Assembly: GCA_027450045.1 (NCBI GenBank)
Contig: DAIDKM010000029.1
Location: 1 to 32,197 of the forward strand
Source of the DNA: Paludibacter sp.
GTDB lineage: Bacteria > Bacteroidota > Bacteroidia > Bacteroidales > Paludibacteraceae
Direction of reading: 5' to 3'
DNA: 32,197 nt
Position 1 is the first letter of the stretch, and each line of letters begins with the position of its first letter. A model generated the notes under the pieces. The model made no database searches and was not told the origin of the DNA. It saw only the letters and a list, made by a program, of their open reading frames with translations. Below are positions 6,524 to 15,163 of the stretch, piece after piece. A program made the position numbers and the translations under genes.

Positions 6524-7411
6524 ATGGAATTTGATATTTACTTTCCGTTGTTTGAAGAAGTGATGCATGGCGGGTTGAATCCTGAATTGCCTGAAAATGC
6601 AGAAGGTTATCATTATGTTCGTCGTGTTCAGGAACAAATGGTGGCAGGAATTAAACCCGTCGGGCTGTTCAGTTTGCATTATGCAGAGCCGATCAATCAA
6701 AAATGCCTCTTTTACAAAAGGTTGTTGTTAAGCGAGACCCATGGGTATTGCGAAGATGTGTTGGCATATCTTTCTTCTGAAAAGGATGAGCGAATACGAA
6801 GTTATTATCGCGATCAGATCCTTGATAAGCATTTAACCACATGCCTGATGCGTTTAGGGGAGAAGATGGAAGCTGCCAATTATCGTTTTGACGGGTTAAT
6901 TCATCATGCTGCCGATGCAGATCAAGACCGGTTGTCGAACATTTATATTTTTCACTTGTTGAAAGCGTGTCTGGCAAAAGCATATTTAGAAGTACAGGAG
7001 TTGCTCTCCGATGTGGTGCGTTGGAAATTGACGGAAGAGATGTTATATACCACATTGGAGAGGGAGAAAATACCTGTACAGACTTTTTTGAGAAAAAGGG
7101 AACAGCCTGTTGCGGTTCAGGATCAGAATAAAAGTGATATAGCATCGAAAAACAACGCTGCCAAAGGGAATAAGGCAGAAATGGCACCACAACCTGTTAA
7201 CACGCACGATGCGGTTAGAAACGAAAAAGTGGAATTTTTGGATGTGAAGCAGGTTTGTGCGCAGTTGCATAAAACGGAGAACACGGTTTATCGGAGAATT
7301 CAAAACGGAGAAATTAAAGCCATCAAAGAGGGGAAAACCTATTTGATCGAAAAGCAGGCTTTTGAAAAATACCTCGATTCGTTAGGAATCAAGCCGCCCG
7401 CCAAGAAATAA
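6524..7411 (+). CDS. Protein with C-terminal excisionase-type helix-turn-helix
   Basis: 295 residues. The first 190 residues are helical and unassigned. A polar linker (about 195-230, rich in K, N, Q) leads to an HTH_17/excisionase-like domain at about 233-290: 'FLDVKQVCAQLHKTENTVYR', 'RIQNGEIKAIKEGKTYLI', 'AFEKYLD'. This fold usually binds DNA, as in Xis or MerR-like factors. It follows gene 5908 by 19 bases and is the last gene before a 584-base gap leading to the Argonaute. It could regulate the island or be an adaptor for a lost recombinase. No integrase is seen nearby. Confidence 0.8.
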   Translation: MEFDIYFPLFEEVMHGGLNPELPENAEGYHYVRRVQEQMVAGIKPVGLFSLHYAEPINQKCLFYKRLLLSETHGYCEDVLAYLSSEKDERIRSYYRDQILDKHLTTCLMRLGEKMEAANYRFDGLIHHAADADQDRLSNIYIFHLLKACLAKAYLEVQELLSDVVRWKLTEEMLYTTLEREKIPVQTFLRKREQPVAVQDQNKSDIASKNNAAKGNKAEMAPQPVNTHDAVRNEKVEFLDVKQVCAQLHKTENTVYRRIQNGEIKAIKEGKTYLIEKQAFEKYLDSLGIKPPAKK

Positions 7412-7995
7412 ACGTTTGCCAAGTTGTTTCAAAGGAATTCTCTTATTTCAAACAAGGGGTTTATGTTGAGCAAACTGCTCAAAAAAACATACAATCATTG
7501 ATTTTTTGGCAGATTAGAGTGCTTTCTTATGCATTGGAGGCATTTAAAGTACGTTTTAGGTTAAAATATTTGGTAGTTTAAGAAAACAATTGTAACATTG
7601 TGGTCTGACATTCACTGAAGCTCACAAATGAAGTTGAAAAGCGCTGCCTGAATAATGATTTTTGTCATGGAATGTATATAGAGCTATTGGGAATGTTTAA
7701 AAAAGAGTAGCATAGCTACCCTGAGTTTGCATATAAGTAATATGAACCTTATCATGTCGTGTTTTAATGCTGATCGTTGGTTCTTTCTTCTGACCTCATC
7801 TGCACTTCGGGCACCTTCTCGACCTCTTCCGTCCTTCGAACACCTTCTCCAAATGGAGAAGGAAAAAGGAATTAAAATTTTGGGAGAAGGGGAATGGATT
7901 CGTTCGTATAAATGAAACTATGCAGGGTACACCGAAGAAGGTTTCACGATGCTAATTAATTCCTACTATTTATCATTTCAAAATAGTCTTCTCCT
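7412..7995. other. Gene-poor 584-base gap upstream of the Argonaute gene
   Basis: I see no convincing gene on either strand. A 62-codon frame at 7727-7915 overlaps a repeat element and has no protein-like features. The gap contains a short inverted repeat TGAGCA/TGCTCA near 7473-7487, without a terminator T-tract, and the repeat at 7805-7862. No clear TAnnTTTG promoter was found before the Argonaute start. Confidence 0.6.
7805..7862. repeat. REP-like element: CTTCG-CACCTTCTC half-repeats plus hairpin
   Basis: CTTCGGGCACCTTCTC (7805-7820) and CTTCGAACACCTTCTC (7834-7849) match at 14 of 16 positions. The second runs into a perfect hairpin, CCTTCTCC / GGAGAAGG with an AAAT loop (7843-7862). The pattern resembles dispersed non-coding repeats of Bacteroidota genomes. 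Confidence 0.6.
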
Positions 7996-10119
7996 ATGGA
8001 AAAATCAGTCACATTGAATGTATTACATTTTGAACATCCGGCAAAAGAGTTAACGTTCGACTTCACCACGCAAGAGATAGAAGGTGCTTATAAAGTCAAA
8101 GAGAAGGATTGCTCGTTTTTAGTTGCTAAATTGAAATTGCCGAAAACAACCAAAGCACTTTACACAACTTTTCATCATCAAACGAACAATGGATTTACGG
8201 TAACTCAAAAGACATGTTGCAAGGAAAATGAACTCAAAGAAGCCTGTTGGTCGTATTCTATACTCAAAACCTATTATACGCAGGCAATTTATGCGTACTT
8301 CGGTAAACAATTTCCGGTCAGTTATACTTTTGTAGGAGATGTTGAAGTATGGATACCTGAGCAATCGGGTTATTCAACTTGCCATGGTTACCATGTGTTT
8401 GGTTTGCGGGTACAATTTGCGCGTATCACGAACCAACCCGAATTGATTGTTTATTCGGGTGATGCCCGATCCGTTTTCAAAGAATCGCTGACATCGGCAA
8501 CCTTCCATGAGATGTTGCCGGAAGTGTTTACCCGGGTGATGTTCGAGAACCGGTTCTACCGGTATGATGATATGCCCGATAAGGTACGTCGACATCTTGA
8601 TCACGTCTATCCATGTATAAATAAGAGATTAAAAAAAGCGCTTGGGATGCAGCATATTGCCCCTGATCAAAGCAATAAGTACATTCGCTATTTCGATGAA
8701 ATAGAGGCTTTCAAAAATAATTTTCTGCTTACTCCGCCCTTTCGCTCCCTATTGCCTTTAGAACACGATTGGGTGAACATGCCTTCCTTCCAATTTGCCG
8801 ATAATGGAACCGATCAAGCCGGATTGATCTTTGGGGGAGATACCACACATGAAGATTCCTATACAGGCATAAAAGAGTTTGGCCCGAAAGAATTGATTCC
8901 TAAACAAGATAAAGATGTTGTCTTCTTTTTTATTTGTCATGAAAATGATACGCAAATGGCGTTGACTGTCAATGATTTTATGCTTGGCGAGAAAAGAGGA
9001 TTTAGAGGTCTTGCTAATTTTGCAAAGATAAGGTATGTGACTCAGAAAGGGTTGAGTATTTATTTTAAGAATAAAGAGAACCCTTTGCCTGAAATAATAA
9101 CCCAACTGAATGATGGACGGTTTGATGGAGGCACCCGTTATGTAGCGCTATATCTGTCGCCTTACAGCAAATGGAGTGAGCAAGAAGAGGATCGTGCCAT
9201 TTATTATCGGGTGAAAGAGGAACTCCTGCATCGAGGCATTGTATCGCAAGCGCTGGAAGTGGAAAAAACGTGGGGAACGAATCGCGTACTTGACCAGAAA
9301 AGCAAGAAAGCCATTTTGGATGATAATTTCAAATTCAGCTTACCCAATATCGCCATCGCGTTGCTTGCCAAATTAGGCGGCACACCGTGGAGCTTACCAC
9401 AAGCCTCTTTTCACGAGTTGGTGATTGGGATCAGTGCATTTAAAAATCTTAAAATAGGCAAGAAATACCTTGGCAGCGCATTCAGTTTCTCAAACGAAGG
9501 GAAATTTTATGGATTTGATGTGTTTCGCAGCGATCAAATCAATGAATTAGCAGGATCAATCCTATTGGCAGTGAGACGGTATTGCGAAGAACATCATGAA
9601 ATGAAGCGTTTAGTGATTCATTTTTACAAAACGCTAAGTTGGCGAGAATTAGCTCCAATTGAAAAAGGATTGGCGGAATTGGGATTGAATGTGCCGGTGG
9701 TTGTGGTGTCGATGAATAAGGCCTTTTCGGAGGATATAGTGGGGTTTGATCTGAGTTACGCTCACAAAATGCCCGATTCAGGCACCTATCTGGCAATTGG
9801 CAGAAATGAATTTTTGCTGTATAACAACGGGTTTGCAGGAGGGGTGAAACGTAAAGGAAAAATGGTTTATCCTTTTCCGTTGAAACTCTCCATACAGCAA
9901 TATGAATCGTTATCGAAAGCAAACGAGTCAATTCTTGAGACAACCGCGGAAGAGTTGTTACAGCAAGTTTCCCGTTTCAGTTGTTTGTATTGGAAATCGG
10001 TGTCACACCAACCTCTCCCTGTGACCTTGAAATACCCGGAAATGTTGGCGCAAATCGTACCGCATTTTACCCGCCCTGAACTGCCTCAAACAGGCAAAAA
10101 GACTTTGTGGTTTCTGTAA
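7996..10119 (+). CDS. Prokaryotic Argonaute (long pAgo, MID-PIWI, probably catalytically inactive)
   Basis: 707 residues, the size of a long pAgo (N, PAZ-like, MID, PIWI). The MID domain (about 375-465) shows the guide 5'-phosphate pocket: Y403 and K407 in 'AIYYRVKEELL', Q418 in 'GIVSQAL', K459 in 'ALLAKLGG'. The PIWI domain (about 470-690) aligns by eye through 'LVIGISAFK', 'GSAFSFSNEGKFYGF', 'LVIHFYKTLS', 'SGTYLAIGRNEFLLYNNG' and 'LPVTLKYPEMLAQIV'. Catalytic positions appear changed: the first Asp is S480, the third tetrad position is Y544, and the final Asp/His is E682. The glutamate finger could not be placed. The protein should therefore bind guide and target but not slice. No effector gene is joined to it. 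The N-terminal 370 residues were not assigned to N and PAZ domains with certainty. Confidence 0.9.
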   Translation: MEKSVTLNVLHFEHPAKELTFDFTTQEIEGAYKVKEKDCSFLVAKLKLPKTTKALYTTFHHQTNNGFTVTQKTCCKENELKEACWSYSILKTYYTQAIYAYFGKQFPVSYTFVGDVEVWIPEQSGYSTCHGYHVFGLRVQFARITNQPELIVYSGDARSVFKESLTSATFHEMLPEVFTRVMFENRFYRYDDMPDKVRRHLDHVYPCINKRLKKALGMQHIAPDQSNKYIRYFDEIEAFKNNFLLTPPFRSLLPLEHDWVNMPSFQFADNGTDQAGLIFGGDTTHEDSYTGIKEFGPKELIPKQDKDVVFFFICHENDTQMALTVNDFMLGEKRGFRGLANFAKIRYVTQKGLSIYFKNKENPLPEIITQLNDGRFDGGTRYVALYLSPYSKWSEQEEDRAIYYRVKEELLHRGIVSQALEVEKTWGTNRVLDQKSKKAILDDNFKFSLPNIAIALLAKLGGTPWSLPQASFHELVIGISAFKNLKIGKKYLGSAFSFSNEGKFYGFDVFRSDQINELAGSILLAVRRYCEEHHEMKRLVIHFYKTLSWRELAPIEKGLAELGLNVPVVVVSMNKAFSEDIVGFDLSYAHKMPDSGTYLAIGRNEFLLYNNGFAGGVKRKGKMVYPFPLKLSIQQYESLSKANESILETTAEELLQQVSRFSCLYWKSVSHQPLPVTLKYPEMLAQIVPHFTRPELPQTGKKTLWFL

Positions 10120-10501
10120 CAGACATATTGGCCATTTATACATTGACCATTTGCCATTTGTTGATTGCCGATGACCATTCGAGGAATGCCATTTGGCATG
10201 GGAAGATCATTCATCAATAGCCATTATTATCGCCATATTTCTCTTCATTTACCTTTCCCTCTTTTATTTTTCCCATCAATAGTCCTCATTATCCCCATTT
10301 TAAAGTGGTGGCCAATCTTTTGTACCTGCATCTTCGGGAGGCGTCCCAAGGTTTAATGCAGTTGTCGAAAGGTTGGTGATCAACAACCCGGTAGAAGGAC
10401 GGTTAAAGAACGATTTGAAGTCGAGAATCAGTGATCAATGATTATCAGCGACGAATCAGATTGCAAAACTCAATTTTATAACTTCCTAAAACTATACAAA
10501 A
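10120..10501. other. 382-base gap between the Argonaute and DUF6266 genes
   Basis: The first 80 bases hold several near-repeats of the type CCATTTGCC / CCATTTGGC. The 3' part holds a possible gene remnant (10328-10441). There is no hairpin terminator directly after the Argonaute. A partial -7-like TAACTTCC lies about 20 bases before the DUF6266 start. Confidence 0.5.
10328..10441 (+). pseudogene. Possible C-terminal gene remnant (unrecognised)
   Basis: A start-less frame of 37 residues reads like protein (about 'RFNAVVERLVINNPVEGRLK' then 'NDLKSRISDQ') and ends in TGA. The composition is protein-like, but I do not recognise the family and it may be chance. Confidence 0.25.
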
Positions 10502-11149
10502 ATGGGAAAGTTAAATATCGGAATCCTTGGAGGATTCTCAGGATCAGTAGGCACTGTTGTAGGTGTCATTAAACAGAATGGCGATGATGTGATTCGTGCC
10601 AAGACAAAAATCAGACGTGTGTCGAATACCGAAGCGCAAGTAAATCAACGCATAAAGTTTGGGTTAGTAACTCAATTTATGCAACCGGTGAATTCGATTA
10701 TTCCAATTGGTTTCAAAGGCATAGCTAAAGGTCAAATGTCCCCATTCAATTACGCGTGTATGTGGACTTTGAAAAATGCCATTACCGGAACATCAGCCTC
10801 TGACTTTGCATTAGATTACAGTAAAGTGCAAATCAGCGACGGGGATTTGAGTCGGGCAGCGGTTGCCAGTGCAGAAATGACTGCCGGAGTTGTCAATTTT
10901 CATTGGGAAGACAATAGTCGGACAGGGGTAGGTAACTCTACCGACAAAGTTGTCATTCTGGTTTATAATGTTGATAAGAAAGAAATTAGTTATTCAGTTG
11001 GTGCAACCACACGTGCTGAAGGAGAAGGTTCATTGCCCCTCCCTTACAGTGAAGTGGGCGATCAACTGTTATTATTCTTGTTCTTTCAATCGACAAGTGA
11101 TCCGTTACTTGTATCGACAAGTCAATTTTTGGGAAACGTAACTGCGTAG
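10502..11149 (+). CDS. DUF6266 family protein
   Basis: 215 residues. The start 'MGKLNIGILGGFSGSVGTVV' and the blocks 'GVIKQNGDDVIRAKTKIRRV', 'QRIKFGLVTQFMQPV', 'GFKGIAKGQMSPFNYAC' and 'NAITGTSASDFALDYSKVQI' follow the DUF6266 pattern of Bacteroidota proteins. The C-terminal half is beta-rich, with 'KVVILVYNVDKKEISYSV'. No signal peptide is seen. The function of the family is unknown to me. Members are often multicopy and lie near accessory regions. The gene stands alone 382 bases after the Argonaute and ends before a strong terminator. A link to the Argonaute is possible only by position. Confidence 0.85.
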   Translation: MGKLNIGILGGFSGSVGTVVGVIKQNGDDVIRAKTKIRRVSNTEAQVNQRIKFGLVTQFMQPVNSIIPIGFKGIAKGQMSPFNYACMWTLKNAITGTSASDFALDYSKVQISDGDLSRAAVASAEMTAGVVNFHWEDNSRTGVGNSTDKVVILVYNVDKKEISYSVGATTRAEGEGSLPLPYSEVGDQLLLFLFFQSTSDPLLVSTSQFLGNVTA

Positions 11150-11162
11150 TTGCTCTTCATGG

Positions 11163-11193
11163 AAAAAGCCTCCGAAAACTCGGGGGCTTTTTT
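11163..11193. terminator. Bidirectional intrinsic terminator
   Basis: GCCTCCGA (11168-11175) pairs with TCGGGGGC (11180-11187, one mismatch or wobble). An A-run precedes the stem and a T-run follows it, so it can end transcription from both the DUF6266 gene and the convergent der gene. Confidence 0.85.
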
Positions 11194-11256
11194 ATTGACT
11201 TTGCGGAATTGATCTTGCTTTTAATCACCGCCCTTTGAGAATAAACCTCGTTGATG

Positions 11257-12570
11257 TTATTTTTGACGCATAAAGAGCTGAATGGGCGTACCCGAAAAGT
11301 CCCATGTAGCACGAAGTTTATTTTCCAAAAAACGAAGATAAGGCTCTTTGACATATTGAGGTAAATTGGCAAAGAAAACAAACGTCGGAACCTGGGTATC
11401 GGGAAGCTGTGTGACGTATTTTATCCTGATGTATTTCCCTTTTAAAGCCGGCGGCGGATAATTTTCAATTAGCGGGAGAAAGAATTCGTTCAGTTGGTGT
11501 GTAGGCACCCTGCGCGTTTTGTTATGGTAAACGGCATCCGCTGTTTCGATGATCTTGAAAATACGTTGTTTCGTGACCGTTGATGTGAAAATAATCGGAA
11601 AATCGACAAACGGTGACAAGCGCTCGCGGATGGAAGCCTCAAAGGCTTTGATATCCTTTGATGTTTTTTCCTCAATCAAGTCCCATTTGTTGACGCACAT
11701 CACAATTCCCTTTTTGTTCTTTTGAATCAACGAGAAGATATTCAAATCCTGACTTTCAATGCCACGCGTAGCGTCGATCATCAAGATGCAGACATCGGAG
11801 TTTTCAATGGCACGAATGGCGCGCACCACCGAATAGTATTCGAGATCTTCACTTACTTTGCTTTTCTTGCGTATTCCCGCCGTATCAACCAAATAAAAGT
11901 CGTGATCAAATTTTGTGTAACGGGAATAGATGGAGTCGCGCGTTGTCCCGGGAATATCGGTCACTAAGGTGCGGTCTTCTCCCATTAATACATTGACTAA
12001 GGATGATTTGCCGGCATTCGGACGGCCAACTACCGCTAAACGGGGAACATTTTCTTCGGTAGTCTCTAACGGTTGATCTTTTAATCGTATGGAGATTTCA
12101 TCCAAAAGGTCACCTGTCCCTGAGCCGTTGATGGCTGAAATAACACAAGGATCGCCCAATCCAAAACTATAAAATTCGGCAGCTTGCGAATGCAAATCAA
12201 AATTATCGGCTTTATTTGAAACAAGAATGACCGGTTTTGAAATGCGTCGCAACATATTTGCCACTGCAAGATCGAAATCGGTTATTCCACTCAGTATATC
12301 CACCATAAATAACAGGACGTCAGCTTCTTCCATGGCAATCAAAACTTGCCTTTTAATTTCCTCCTCGAATACATTGTTGGAATTAAGAACCCAGCCACCG
12401 GTATCGATGATCGAAAATTCACGTCCATTCCAGTCCACTTTGCCATATTGGCGATCGCGTGTGGTACCGGCTTCTTCATTTACTATGGCTCGACGGCTTT
12501 GGGTTAAGCGGTTGAATAAGGTCGATTTGCCTACATTTGGACGTCCTACTATGGCTACTAAATTGCTCAT
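11257..12570 (-). CDS. der: Ribosome-associated double GTPase Der (EngA)
   Basis: 437 residues from the chosen start '[16 protein letters not shown]', 8 codons inside the longest open frame. It has two tandem GTPase domains. The first has the P-loop GRPNVGKS (9-16), DTGG (56-59) and NKAD (119-122). The second has GRPNAGKS (182-189), a DTAG motif and NKWD. A C-terminal KH-like domain follows (about 350-437). Der binds the 50S subunit and acts in late ribosome assembly. It lies 121 bases downstream of the SPOR gene on the same strand and may be co-transcribed with it. Length and motifs are normal. Confidence 0.97.
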   Translation of the reverse strand: MSNLVAIVGRPNVGKSTLFNRLTQSRRAIVNEEAGTTRDRQYGKVDWNGREFSIIDTGGWVLNSNNVFEEEIKRQVLIAMEEADVLLFMVDILSGITDFDLAVANMLRRISKPVILVSNKADNFDLHSQAAEFYSFGLGDPCVISAINGSGTGDLLDEISIRLKDQPLETTEENVPRLAVVGRPNAGKSSLVNVLMGEDRTLVTDIPGTTRDSIYSRYTKFDHDFYLVDTAGIRKKSKVSEDLEYYSVVRAIRAIENSDVCILMIDATRGIESQDLNIFSLIQKNKKGIVMCVNKWDLIEEKTSKDIKAFEASIRERLSPFVDFPIIFTSTVTKQRIFKIIETADAVYHNKTRRVPTHQLNEFFLPLIENYPPPALKGKYIRIKYVTQLPDTQVPTFVFFANLPQYVKEPYLRFLENKLRATWDFSGTPIQLFMRQK

Positions 12571-12691
12571 TTGAATTGATTTTAGCTTATGCACTGAAAC
12601 GCTTCAGCAAATAAACGTTGAATTGATATAGATTTGATTGAAACAAAAACAAAATTTCTTCTTGTTTTTCAACGTGATACAAGGTTCGTTG

Positions 12692-13192
12692 CTATTGATC
12701 GGAAAGAAGTATCGTATCGCGGACGATATATACATCTTGTTTTATTTGTGGGAGGGCATTCGTAATCTGTTGTTTTAGTTCTTGAGCTTCAGTTCTTGTT
12801 TTGCAATTTCCCACACGCACTTTCCAGAAAGGAGAGCTAAACATTACATAGACAGGTGTGTTAGGTAGTGTCTCCAAAACAGCATCTTGCATGGCAAACG
12901 CTTCCGTTTTTGCCGTTTTAGATTCATTGCTGGAAAAAACCTGTACTCTGAATCCGGGTACTTGTTTAGATGGTGCGAGTGAAACGGTTGCTACATCCTG
13001 AGGTTGCGTTTGAGGTTCATTTCTGAGCGTTAAATCAGTAATAAACTGCGATTGATAAACCTTCACCGTTGCACGGGTTGAGCTGTCTGGCGAAGCAAGT
13101 ACGGACAACAAATGTTGAGGTGTGACCGATTGTATCACCAACAGTGATAATGCAAAAATCGTCAGAATCCTGTATAATACGAGCTTACTCAT
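12692..13192 (-). CDS. SPOR-domain protein, membrane-anchored or exported
   Basis: 166 residues. An N-terminal hydrophobic segment (about 5-25, LYRILTIFALSLLVIQSV) acts as a signal peptide or anchor. It is followed by a linker and a SPOR domain (about 88-162): 'VPGFRVQVFSSNESKTAKTE', 'PVYVMFSSPFWKVRVGNC', 'EAQELKQQI'. SPOR domains bind denuded peptidoglycan glycan strands, typically at the division septum. The gene is divergent from the polyprenyl synthetase and precedes der. A TACCTTTG box lies upstream on the minus strand. Confidence 0.88.
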   Translation of the reverse strand: MSKLVLYRILTIFALSLLVIQSVTPQHLLSVLASPDSSTRATVKVYQSQFITDLTLRNEPQTQPQDVATVSLAPSKQVPGFRVQVFSSNESKTAKTEAFAMQDAVLETLPNTPVYVMFSSPFWKVRVGNCKTRTEAQELKQQITNALPQIKQDVYIVRDTILLSDQ

Positions 13193-13229
13193 AAAAAATC
13201 AATGACATAGAAGGTATATAAATACGTTA

Positions 13230-13237
13230 CAAAGGTA
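13230..13237 (-). promoter_or_regulatory. Candidate -7 box (TACCTTTG) for the SPOR-domain gene
   Basis: The minus strand reads TACCTTTG, matching the Bacteroidota TAnnTTTG consensus, 38 bases before the start codon. No convincing -33 TTTG was found at normal spacing. Confidence 0.5.
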
Positions 13238-13319
13238 CGCATTTTCAACCATAAGATGAACTTTGGCGTTGAAATATCACGCAAGTCACTATAACAAATA
13301 ACTTATGCCGATAATTTTA

Positions 13320-13327
13320 TAACTTTG
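13320..13327 (+). promoter_or_regulatory. Candidate -7 box (TAACTTTG) for the polyprenyl synthetase gene
   Basis: It matches TAnnTTTG exactly and lies 24 bases before the ATG. Together with the opposite box at 13230-13237 it makes this a divergent promoter region. Confidence 0.55.
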
Positions 13328-13351
13328 TGCCTCTAAGCAAAATCCATTTCA

Positions 13352-14332
13352 ATGAATGATATAGCGGCTATAAAACAACCTGTCATAGCTGAATTTCAAC
13401 GGTTTGAGACTTTTTTTTCTGATGCTTTTGAGTCTGATAATCAAGTCCTGAAAGAAATTTATGTCTATGTGTTGGATAACGTAGGGAAACAAGTACGCCC
13501 GCTTTTAACGCTTTTATGTAGTCAAGTATGTGGCGGCGTTACACAAACGACGATTCAGGCAAGCGTTTCTCTCGAGTTAATGCACACAGCCAGTCTTTTG
13601 CACGATGATGTGATTGATGAAGCTGACCAGCGTCGCGGAAAACCATCGGTACATGCCCGTTGGGGAAATAAGTCCGCCATACTTGCGGGCGATTATTTAC
13701 TGGCCAGCAGTTTTTTAGTTACCACCACCATTAATCATCCAAAAATATGGCAAATATTAGCCTCGGTGGGCAAACAATTAGCGGTAGGCGAGCTTTTGCA
13801 ACAAGATAGCACCATTGATATGCAATGGAGCGAAGCCCATTATCTGGATGTGATTTATAACAAAACCGCCCAATTGTTTGCAGCTTGCTGCCAGGTAGGT
13901 GCGTTAGCAGCCAATGCTACAAAAGAGCAAGTAGCTGCCATGAAGCAATTTGGCGAAAACATTGGCTTGATTTTTCAAATTAAAGATGACATCTTCGATT
14001 ACTTTGATAGCAAAGAAATAGGAAAACCCACCGGAAATGACCTGAAGGAAGGGAAAATCACGCTGCCTCTTCTTCATGCACTGTCTCAAGCATCTCCAGA
14101 CGAGAGTGATGCCGTATTGAATCTAATCCGCCAGGTTTATCATAATCATGATGAAGCTTCTATTCCTGTTATTCAACAATTTGCCCGTTCAAATGGCGGA
14201 ATTCGATATGCGGAAGAGAGAATGGATTTTTATCAGCAACAAGCGTTGGCTGCCTTATCGGAATTTGAAGAATCCGAAGGGAAATCCGCTTTGTTAGCTG
14301 CTTTGCGTTTTGTGTCCGATCGTAACTATTGA
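13352..14332 (+). CDS. Polyprenyl diphosphate synthase (IspB-like)
   Basis: 326 residues. The first aspartate-rich motif is D85-D86-V-I-D89 in 'LLHDDVIDEADQRRGKPSVH' and the second is D212-D213-I-F-D216 in 'FQIKDDIFDYFDS'. Other family blocks are 'GKQVRPLLTLL', 'LAGDYLLA' and 'GNDLKEGKITLPLL'. It condenses isopentenyl diphosphate onto an allylic diphosphate to make a long-chain prenyl diphosphate, probably for the menaquinone side chain. Chain length cannot be read with certainty. It is the first of a plus-strand run with the DUF4292 and EnvC-like genes. Full length. Confidence 0.95.
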   Translation: MNDIAAIKQPVIAEFQRFETFFSDAFESDNQVLKEIYVYVLDNVGKQVRPLLTLLCSQVCGGVTQTTIQASVSLELMHTASLLHDDVIDEADQRRGKPSVHARWGNKSAILAGDYLLASSFLVTTTINHPKIWQILASVGKQLAVGELLQQDSTIDMQWSEAHYLDVIYNKTAQLFAACCQVGALAANATKEQVAAMKQFGENIGLIFQIKDDIFDYFDSKEIGKPTGNDLKEGKITLPLLHALSQASPDESDAVLNLIRQVYHNHDEASIPVIQQFARSNGGIRYAEERMDFYQQQALAALSEFEESEGKSALLAALRFVSDRNY

Positions 14333-14362
14333 TTTACAAAAACACCCCATAATACTCTTCCA

Positions 14363-15157
14363 ATGCATTTCAAATCTTTCTTGTTTTATGTCCTTATCGG
14401 AGGTTTTGTTGCGACAAGCGTCGTGTCGTGTAGTTCAACCAAAAAATTAACAGCGACAACATCTGTTCATAATAGCGCTAAAGCAGAAACTTTCACACCC
14501 GCTACTCCTCAATTTGACACGTGGAATGTTGGTAAATGCAGGGTGAAACTCACTGTCAATGAGCGAACCATTACCGTGCAGGCTTCGTTGAGAATGGTGA
14601 AAGACAGCCTTATTTCGCTTTCTATTCAACCGCTATTGGGTATTGAAATGTATCGCGCCGATTTAACTCCGGATTCCATCACGTTGATCGATAGAGGAAA
14701 TCACGCTTTTTTCACTACATCCTATACTTTCTTTGAAAAGAAATTCGGAGTGGCTATCCATTTTGCTGATATACAAGCTATTTTATCAAACAACGTATTG
14801 GTTCATACTACAATCCCAACTGCTCACATGCAGTCGCAAGATAGCCTGACCGAGTGGATGGCTTCACGAAATGAGATGAAAATTGACTATGGTATTTCCA
14901 AAGAGAACCGGCTGATTCAAACACAGATCACGCAAGGCGCTAATCAGGCGATGTTCCGATGTACCTACGAACAATTTAAGTCCATTGCACAACAATTTGC
15001 GCCAATGCGCTACTTGTTATCCGTCAGTTCTAATCAAAAACACGCCGAAATGGCATTGACCTACGAGAATGTGAATGTCAATACGGGGATGCATCCAAAA
15101 CCATTGAATACTTCTCGTTATCAACGTGTTTCGCTTAATCAGATATTGCCATTTTAA
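14363..15157 (+). CDS. DUF4292 family lipoprotein
   Basis: 264 residues. The signal peptide ends in a lipobox (SVVSC, lipidated Cys 23), followed by SSTKKL. The mature part contains the DUF4292 pattern: 'TVQASLRMVKDSLISLSIQP', 'GIEMYRADLTPDSITLIDRG' and a beta-rich C-terminus. It resembles the fold of outer-membrane lipoprotein carriers such as LolB, but the function is not established. It lies 30 bases after the prenyl synthase and 6 bases before the EnvC-like gene, consistent with an envelope operon. Confidence 0.88.
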   Translation: MHFKSFLFYVLIGGFVATSVVSCSSTKKLTATTSVHNSAKAETFTPATPQFDTWNVGKCRVKLTVNERTITVQASLRMVKDSLISLSIQPLLGIEMYRADLTPDSITLIDRGNHAFFTTSYTFFEKKFGVAIHFADIQAILSNNVLVHTTIPTAHMQSQDSLTEWMASRNEMKIDYGISKENRLIQTQITQGANQAMFRCTYEQFKSIAQQFAPMRYLLSVSSNQKHAEMALTYENVNVNTGMHPKPLNTSRYQRVSLNQILPF

Positions 15158-15163
15158 TCACCT

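Noticed and set aside
7473-7487. TGAGCA/TGCTCA hairpin as a terminator of the HTH gene
   Set aside because: It is followed by A residues, not T, on the plus strand; on the minus strand the T-run precedes the stem, so it does not form an intrinsic terminator.
7727-7915. 62-codon plus-strand frame upstream of the Argonaute
   Set aside because: It overlaps the repeat element at 7805-7862 and encodes repeat-derived sequence without a domain.
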